Program-made: the position numbers and the translations under genes
Shown here: positions 59,387 to 64,000 of the stretch, in pieces
Layout: each line of letters opens with the position of its first letter
Position numbering within the stretch: the first letter of the stretch is position 1
Source: Chthoniobacter flavus Ellin428
GTDB taxonomy: Bacteria; Verrucomicrobiota; Verrucomicrobiia; Chthoniobacterales; Chthoniobacteraceae
Reading direction: 5' to 3'
Assembly (NCBI RefSeq): GCF_000173075.1
Contig: NZ_ABVL01000004.1
Coordinates: 434,001-498,000, forward strand
Length of the DNA stretch: 64,000 nt
The notes under the pieces: generated by a model
What the model was told of the DNA's origin: nothing
The model's input: only the letters and a program-made list of their open reading frames with translations
Database searches by the model: none

Positions 59387-60180
59387 TGCCCCGCCCATTT
59401 TTCTCCACCGGCCGGGGTGAAGCCATTCGCCTGGAAGACGGCGCCGCCCTTGTCCGGCGCGGTGAGATAGTGCGCGAAGCGCAGCGCCGCGTCCGGTTGC
59501 GTGGAAAAGGCGAGCACGCAGGCCGAGGCATTTTCGTGGATGCCGGAAAGTTCGGGCACTTCGATCGCTTGCGTGTCCTTGAATTGCGCAGTCACGGTGT
59601 CCCAGATGATCCCGGCATCGACGGTGCCGAGATTCACGTCCGCGGCGACTTCGGTGACCGTCGGTTTCATCACGGTGGCGTGCGCGGCGAGCTGGTTCCA
59701 TTTTTCGCCGAGGGTCTTGCGCGACACGCGCGAGATGCTGGCGGCTTCGGGGTTGGCCAGCGCGGTTTTCACGTCGGCGCGCAGGAGATCATCGAGGGTG
59801 TGGATACCTTTCGGGTTACTCAGGCGCACGGCGATGACCGGACGTTGAACGGCGATGGCGAAGACTTCGCGCACGACCCCGGCCTGGCGGGCGTCGTTCA
59901 CCGAACCTTCATCCACCGGCAGGTAGAGGTCGCCCTGTTTGGCCACGCGCAAACTGCTCAAGAGCGTGCCGCTGCCGCCAAATTGCAGGCGCACTTCCGT
60001 CCCGGTGTCCTGACGATATTGTTCGACGATCGTCTCCAGCGATTTCTTGAGGCTCGCCGCGCAATAGACCGTGAGCGGCGCCGCAGTTCCGCCGCTGGAT
60101 GTCGAAGCGCGATGCTGGTAAAAAGCCACGCCCGCCAGCAGGGCGGCGAGAAGCAGGATGAGCGCGGCGAGTTTTTTCAT
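59383..60180 (-). CDS. modA: Molybdate-type ABC transporter substrate-binding protein (ModA-like)
   Basis: A 265-residue periplasmic binding protein anchored or exported by MKKLAALILLLAALLAGVAFY. The ModA hallmark VYCAASLKKSLETIVEQYRQ is followed by LQFGGSGTLLSSLRVAKQGD and DLGTVDAGI-type sequence (VNLGTVDAGIIWDTV). It binds molybdate, tungstate or a related oxyanion; the residues seen do not decide which. ATG 60180 is chosen over the one four codons before because the basic start of the signal follows it. The stop overlaps modB. Confidence 0.87.
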   Translation of the reverse strand: MKKLAALILLLAALLAGVAFYQHRASTSSGGTAAPLTVYCAASLKKSLETIVEQYRQDTGTEVRLQFGGSGTLLSSLRVAKQGDLYLPVDEGSVNDARQAGVVREVFAIAVQRPVIAVRLSNPKGIHTLDDLLRADVKTALANPEAASISRVSRKTLGEKWNQLAAHATVMKPTVTEVAADVNLGTVDAGIIWDTVTAQFKDTQAIEVPELSGIHENASACVLAFSTQPDAALRFAHYLTAPDKGGAVFQANGFTPAGGEKWAGQ

Positions 60181-60270
60181 GGCAGGCGCCACATTGTGCG
60201 CGGCGGAGAGGCAGAGCCAAGCACAAGCGACAGCGTCGCTACCGATGGGCTGCCAGCCGCCTGGCTGCGC

Positions 60271-61368
60271 CTATTCCTTCAGCAGGGTCGGCTCTTTCTT
60301 GCCGCGCTTGAAAACGCTGCGGGCGTCTTTGAGCGAAACGCCTTCGATGAAATACGAGACGGCGGCGTGGCCGATGGAATACGTGCCCGCGCCGGCGACG
60401 GCGCCGGAGATGGCGTTGCCCCAGCCGGGGAGGAACTTCACCGCGGCGCGCGCGCCTTCGCGCAGGGCGAGGCCGAGGCCGACATTGGCGCCGACTGCGG
60501 TCATGAATTCCGCGGCGAGCCTGGCGCTCATTTCGCGTCCGCTGATGTGCATGATGCCGGCGACCATAGTGGCCTGCAGCGAGGTGAGAATCGGGAAATC
60601 GGCGAGCGGGATCGGCTGTGCGCCGATGGCGGTGCAGATGGCGGTGACGGATTTGATGACGACCTGCGCGATTTGCTTTTGCAGGGCGCGATTGCTGGAA
60701 AGCCGCGCCATCTCGAGTTGCGCTGCCGGTGGAAGTTCAATGGCGATCAGCTCCGCGAGCCGCTGTCCCACGGGATCACCGAATAGCGCCAGCGTGCCGG
60801 CCATGCGGGCGCTCAATTCCGGGCGCGTGTGGAGGACGGCGTGGAGTTCCTGGCGGGCGGCTTCGATCTCGCCGCCGTCGCCTGGCAGAAGCAGCCCCAT
60901 GAGTTTGGGCACCGCGCCTTCGCGCGGCGTGACGACGGGGAGAAGCTGCACAGCGTGATCGAGATCGGCGCTGAGCGAATCGCCGATCGGGCCGGCGGAG
61001 CGTGCGAAGATGAAGAGGTCGGGCGGTTCCTGGGTGAGCACTTCGCGCAGCAGGGGCAGCGAGGCGGGGCGGCGCGCATCGAGCAGACGCAGGCTGCCGC
61101 GGCCGGTGCGGTCGATCGTCTGCCAATGGCCATCGCTGAGATTTTCCTCGCCGGGCCGGAACACTTCGTCGCCAAAGAGTGTGGCCAGCAGTTCCGCTTT
61201 GCCCGCGCCATTCGGTCCCACGAGCACGAGGCGCGGCGGGCGCTGCATGAGGAAGAGTGTCTTGATCGGCGTGATCTCACGCAGGATCGGCTGCTGCAGT
61301 CCCGCGGGAAGCTTGTTCACCAGCGCTTCAAGTTTTTCGTAGAGTGGCAGGAATGAGGAAGGCTTCAT
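60271..61368 (-). CDS. P-loop GTPase-like protein with DUF697-like membrane domain, altered Walker A
   Basis: A 365-residue protein. Residues 45-60 (PRLVLVGPNGAGKAELLATL) form a P-loop in which the usual Ser/Thr after Lys is Ala, so nucleotide binding may be impaired. A GTPase-like core follows to about residue 200 with no clear NKxD. The C-terminal 150 residues (QKQIAQVVIKSVTAICTAIG, VAGIMHISGREMSARLAAEF, WGNAISGAVAGAGTYSIGHA) resemble DUF697-type membrane-associated domains with Gly/Ala-rich amphipathic helices. The cellular role of such proteins is unclear. It stands alone between modA and a divergent membrane-protein gene. Confidence 0.7.
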   Translation of the reverse strand: MKPSSFLPLYEKLEALVNKLPAGLQQPILREITPIKTLFLMQRPPRLVLVGPNGAGKAELLATLFGDEVFRPGEENLSDGHWQTIDRTGRGSLRLLDARRPASLPLLREVLTQEPPDLFIFARSAGPIGDSLSADLDHAVQLLPVVTPREGAVPKLMGLLLPGDGGEIEAARQELHAVLHTRPELSARMAGTLALFGDPVGQRLAELIAIELPPAAQLEMARLSSNRALQKQIAQVVIKSVTAICTAIGAQPIPLADFPILTSLQATMVAGIMHISGREMSARLAAEFMTAVGANVGLGLALREGARAAVKFLPGWGNAISGAVAGAGTYSIGHAAVSYFIEGVSLKDARSVFKRGKKEPTLLKE

Positions 61369-61528
61369 CGAGGCGGGCGCTGTTTTAACCGTTGTGTTTC
61401 ACCATGGCGTATCCTCCATCATTCCGCCAGTTCGGACGGCGAGGATTCTCCTACAGAAACGTTTGGGCGTCGATTTTGCGTGTTCGCGCGCGACTTTTTT
61501 CGCGCGGTTTGTTTGGCTCACCGGCTCG

Positions 61529-62975
61529 ATGTCCGATCAGTCCTCTCCCTCCGCTTCCTCTGCGATTGCCTTGCGCATCGCAACCGTGACCATGCTCGTG
61601 GTTCTCGCGATCGCGGCAATCCTGCTCGTGCCGAAACATGAACCTTGGTTCGACGAAGTGCAGGCGTGGTTTCTCGCCCGCGATGCCAGCGTTTGGGATA
61701 TCCTGTGGAAGTATGCGCGCTATGAGGGGAGCACTTCGCTGTGGCATTTGCTGCTGACCATTCCCGCGAAGGCGGGCGCACCGGCCATGACGCTCAATTT
61801 CGTCTCGGCGGCGCTGGCGGTCATCGGTGGGGCGCTGCTGCTTTTCCGGAGTCCATTTCCGCCGCTGCTGCGGCTGCTGCTGCCGGTGACGTATTTCTTT
61901 TTCTATCAGTACGGCATCGTCGCGCGAAATTACGCGCTGCTCATGCCGCTGCTCTGGCTGGTCGCGGTGGTGTATCCGGCACGATTCACGCACCCGTGGC
62001 GTTATGTGGTGATGCTCATCATCGTGACCCAGGTGAGCCTGCACGCCGCGTGGATGGGCGGCTCGCTCATGGTGTGTTTCTTGTGGGAGGCGTGGCATCG
62101 CATGAGGTGGTCGATATCGCGTCTGCGGCCGTTCACACTGGCCTTTGCCGTCGATACGGCGCTGATCGTCGCGCAGCTCTGGCCGCCGGCGGATATCTTT
62201 GGTCCGCCGTGGGAAAAGATGAATCAGGAGCGGATCACCACCGCGTTGAGCGAAGTGCTGCTCGGGACGGTGCTGCCGTGGCCGGCGATTTCCGCTCTGG
62301 TGCTGCTTTGCGCCGTTTGCTTTTTCTACACGCGCGGAGTGTTGCTCTCGTATCTGCTCTCGGTGGCCGGGTTGCTGGGCCTTGTTCATCTTCCGCTTTT
62401 ACAGCGTCTGGCACGGCGGAATGATTTTTGCCCTGCTGATCCTGCACACGTGGCTCGCTTTGGTGAGCCCGGTACGGCGGCCGATCGGTCACATTGCTGA
62501 CCGCTGGTGGCCGTTGCTAACGACGGGTGCGCTGACCTGCGTCGCGATCGTGCAGGTCTATTGGTCGGCGATGGCGAGCTGGCATGATTGGGAATTCCCG
62601 TATTCCGGCAGTCGCGAAGCCGCGCAGTATCTGCGTGAGCACGGCATCGACAAACAGCGCATCCATGCTTTCAAGTTCGCCACCTGCGCGGTGTTGATTG
62701 GTCTGGATCACAATCCGTTCACCAACATCGCGCCGTACATGCCAGGGTCGTTCTGGGTGTGGACGAAAGAGATTTTTGCCGGGCAAAATCCCAAGGCGTT
62801 GGTGCAGGGCAATCCGGATTGGATTTTGGCGGGCGCGCAATTGCGTCCGCCGGTGGATGTCGTGCCGCCGCCGTTACCGGGGTACGCGCTCGATCACGTG
62901 TTCTCTGGGCGGATTATTTGGAAGGACGGGTTCTATCGGACGGATTCGTATTACCTCTATAAGCGCGTGAGGTAG
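61529..62975 (+). CDS. GT-C-like polytopic membrane protein, frame interrupted
   Basis: A membrane protein of about 480 residues with roughly nine to ten helices. After the first helix it has EPWFDEVQAWFLARDASVWD; an acidic pair in the first periplasmic loop is typical of GT-C glycosyltransferases using polyprenyl-phosphate sugars. The frame breaks near 62382 within CTTG: the first frame ends at 62500, while one base over it continues FIFRFYSVWHGGMIFALLIL to 62975, a natural helix continuation. One extra T would explain it. The C-terminal soluble part ends DSYYLYKRV. ATG 61529 precedes the first helix. Sugar and acceptor unknown. Confidence 0.75.
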
Positions 62976-63017
62976 GGCGCACTGGCTACAACTCTCTGAC
63001 GGTCTGGGCGGACAGCA

Positions 63018-63494
63018 TCAAGGCAACGCCGCCAAAATCACATCCACATGCTCCTCCGGCTTCACCTTGCGAAAGACGGCGTGGATCTTTCCCTCCGGAT
63101 TGACGATGAAGGTACTACGCTCGGTGCCCATGTATTTGCGGCCGTACATGCTCTTCTCCACCCACACGCCGTAGGACTCGACGATCTTCTTTTCCTCGTC
63201 GCTGATTAGCGGGAAGGGGAGCGAGTATTTGGTGACGAACTTGGTGTGGCTCTTCGCAGAGTCGATGCTGATGCCGAAGACCACGGCGCGGCCGGTGAAT
63301 TCCTTCCACGCATCGCGCAAAGCACAGGCCTGTTTCGTGCAGCCCGGCGTATCGTCTTTCGGATAGAAATAAAGGACGACGGTCTGGCCTTTGAAGTTGG
63401 TGAGTTTGACGGTTTCGCCCCAGCCGTAAGTGCCGCCGACAGCGGTGGCGGTGAAGGTGGGGGCTTTGTCGCCGGGTTGCAGTTCTTTGCTCAT
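63018..63494 (-). CDS. bcp: Thioredoxin-dependent peroxiredoxin (BCP)
   Basis: A 158-residue atypical two-Cys peroxiredoxin that reduces hydroperoxides in the cytoplasm. The motif YPKDDTPGCTKQACALRD carries peroxidatic C52 and resolving C57; GISIDSAKSHTKFVTKYSLP and STFIVNPEGKI are also typical of BCP/PrxQ. Full length, single gene, same strand as the cyclase gene upstream. Confidence 0.95.
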   Translation of the reverse strand: MSKELQPGDKAPTFTATAVGGTYGWGETVKLTNFKGQTVVLYFYPKDDTPGCTKQACALRDAWKEFTGRAVVFGISIDSAKSHTKFVTKYSLPFPLISDEEKKIVESYGVWVEKSMYGRKYMGTERSTFIVNPEGKIHAVFRKVKPEEHVDVILAALP

Positions 63495-63540
63495 GTTGCG
63501 GTAAAAGAAAAAGGGAAGGGGAAGATAGGCCGGGTGCCTG

Positions 63541-64000
63541 CTACTTGCTCTTCATTTCGTAGACGCCGTCCCACGGTCCGGTGGGTGGATGCGCCTGCAA
63601 TTCCACGCAGCGCGCGATGAAGGTCTCGGCCAGTCCGTCGCCCGGTGCCTGCGCGAGCACTTCGCGCCAGATCTTTTCCGCGGCGGTGAATTCACCGGCG
63701 CGATACAGGCGCACCGCTTCCTCGTGGCGGGGAAGCCATGCGGGTTCGGGTGCGCCGCGCCGGCTGAGCACGGTGAAGATTTCCACCGGCTGGGTCTTCC
63801 CTTTGACGATGATGAGATCGACCGAGCGCAGGACAAATTTATCGCGGACCAACCCGGCGACATTTTCGCCGACACAGGAATCGATGTGATATTGCTTCGT
63901 CGCTCCTTCGAGCCGGGAACCAAGATTCACCGCGTCGCCGATGGTCGAGACTTCCATCTTCGCTTCGCAGCCGAGGTTGCCGACGATGGCCTCGCCCTGA
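63541..64000 (-). CDS. Class III adenylate/guanylate cyclase, C-terminal part (5' end beyond window)
   Basis: The last 150 or so codons of a nucleotide cyclase. Reading in from the right edge gives GEAIVGNLGCEAKMEVSTIG then DAVNLGSRLEGATKQY, the conserved dimer-interface and Asn-Arg end of the class III catalytic domain. It continues as FVLRSVDLIIVKGKTQPVEIF. The tail (HEEAVRLYRAGEFTAAEKIWREVLAQAPGDG) is a single TPR-like unit. The N-terminal sensory region lies outside the window, so ligand and localisation cannot be judged. Confidence 0.88.
   Translation of the reverse strand, partial: QGEAIVGNLGCEAKMEVSTIGDAVNLGSRLEGATKQYHIDSCVGENVAGLVRDKFVLRSVDLIIVKGKTQPVEIFTVLSRRGAPEPAWLPRHEEAVRLYRAGEFTAAEKIWREVLAQAPGDGLAETFIARCVELQAHPPTGPWDGVYEMKSK

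Noticed and set aside
60252..60265. GCCAG-CCGC-CTGGC hairpin between modA and the P-loop gene, considered as a Moco riboswitch or terminator
   Set aside because: Too short and simple for a riboswitch, and no U-run follows on either strand.

Overview
The window (GC-rich, both strands coding, very few intergenic gaps) looks like a Verrucomicrobiota chromosome segment, either an isolate or a metagenome bin. Pointers are a giant autotransporter-type beta-strand-repeat protein with a PEP-CTERM tail, a DUF4838 secreted protein, a periplasmic sulfatase, and weak or absent Shine-Dalgarno sequences before many genes. The lineage is an inference from gene content; no rRNA, tRNA or CRISPR array was seen. 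At least six single-base indels interrupt four otherwise convincing genes, so part of the sequence may be uncorrected.

Layout. 1-7851: trehalose/maltooligosaccharide metabolism (treY and treZ on minus, divergent treS-maltokinase fusion on plus). 7868-11949: a copper-type cluster (a long RNA-like hairpin, two small Cys/His-rich exported proteins, a lipoprotein, a TolC-like outer-membrane protein, a Tat-exported multicopper oxidase). 11979-18541: an unrecognised large secreted protein, an esterase, a HEAT-repeat protein and a sulfatase. 18805-27280: a tightly overlapping MoxR/VWA gene set (SWIM zinc finger, DUF5691, MoxR ATPase, HD-CoaD-like fusion, DUF5682, VWA), related in composition to E. 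coli yehL/M/P/Q. 27294-38861: an NAD/ADP-ribose locus (pncB, nadE; then pncA, three ADP-ribosylglycohydrolases, a Nudix-wHTH NrtR-type regulator, KptA, a PARG-like protein, an SPFH protein and an NAD-kinase-like protein). 38865-44003: GH15 enzyme, response regulator, DUF4838 protein. 44324-50013: the autotransporter-repeat protein. 50102-57656: a six-gene minus-strand trans-4-hydroxyproline operon. 57754-57965: an inverted-repeat element. 57957-60180: modABC-type transporter. 60271-64000: P-loop/DUF697-like protein, GT-C-like membrane protein, bcp peroxiredoxin, and the C-terminal part of a class III nucleotide cyclase.

How the genes fit together. The most interesting part is 18.8-38.9 kb. 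Two promoters, in front of pncB and pncA, each carry a 21-bp palindrome of the form TTAGTGT-N7-ACACTAA lying in or next to the -35/-10 spacer. The locus encodes an NrtR-type regulator that plausibly binds them. The genes between them recycle nicotinamide (PncA, PncB, NadE) and remove ADP-ribose or 2'-phosphate marks (three ARH, one PARG, KptA), with an SPFH scaffold and a divergent NAD-kinase-like protein at the end. No ADP-ribosyltransferase and no NadD are visible. A frameshifted HD-nucleotidyltransferase fusion in the adjacent MoxR/VWA operon is a candidate link between the two halves. The hydroxyproline operon covers peptide cleavage, epimerisation, oxidation and deamination, but not the final semialdehyde dehydrogenase.
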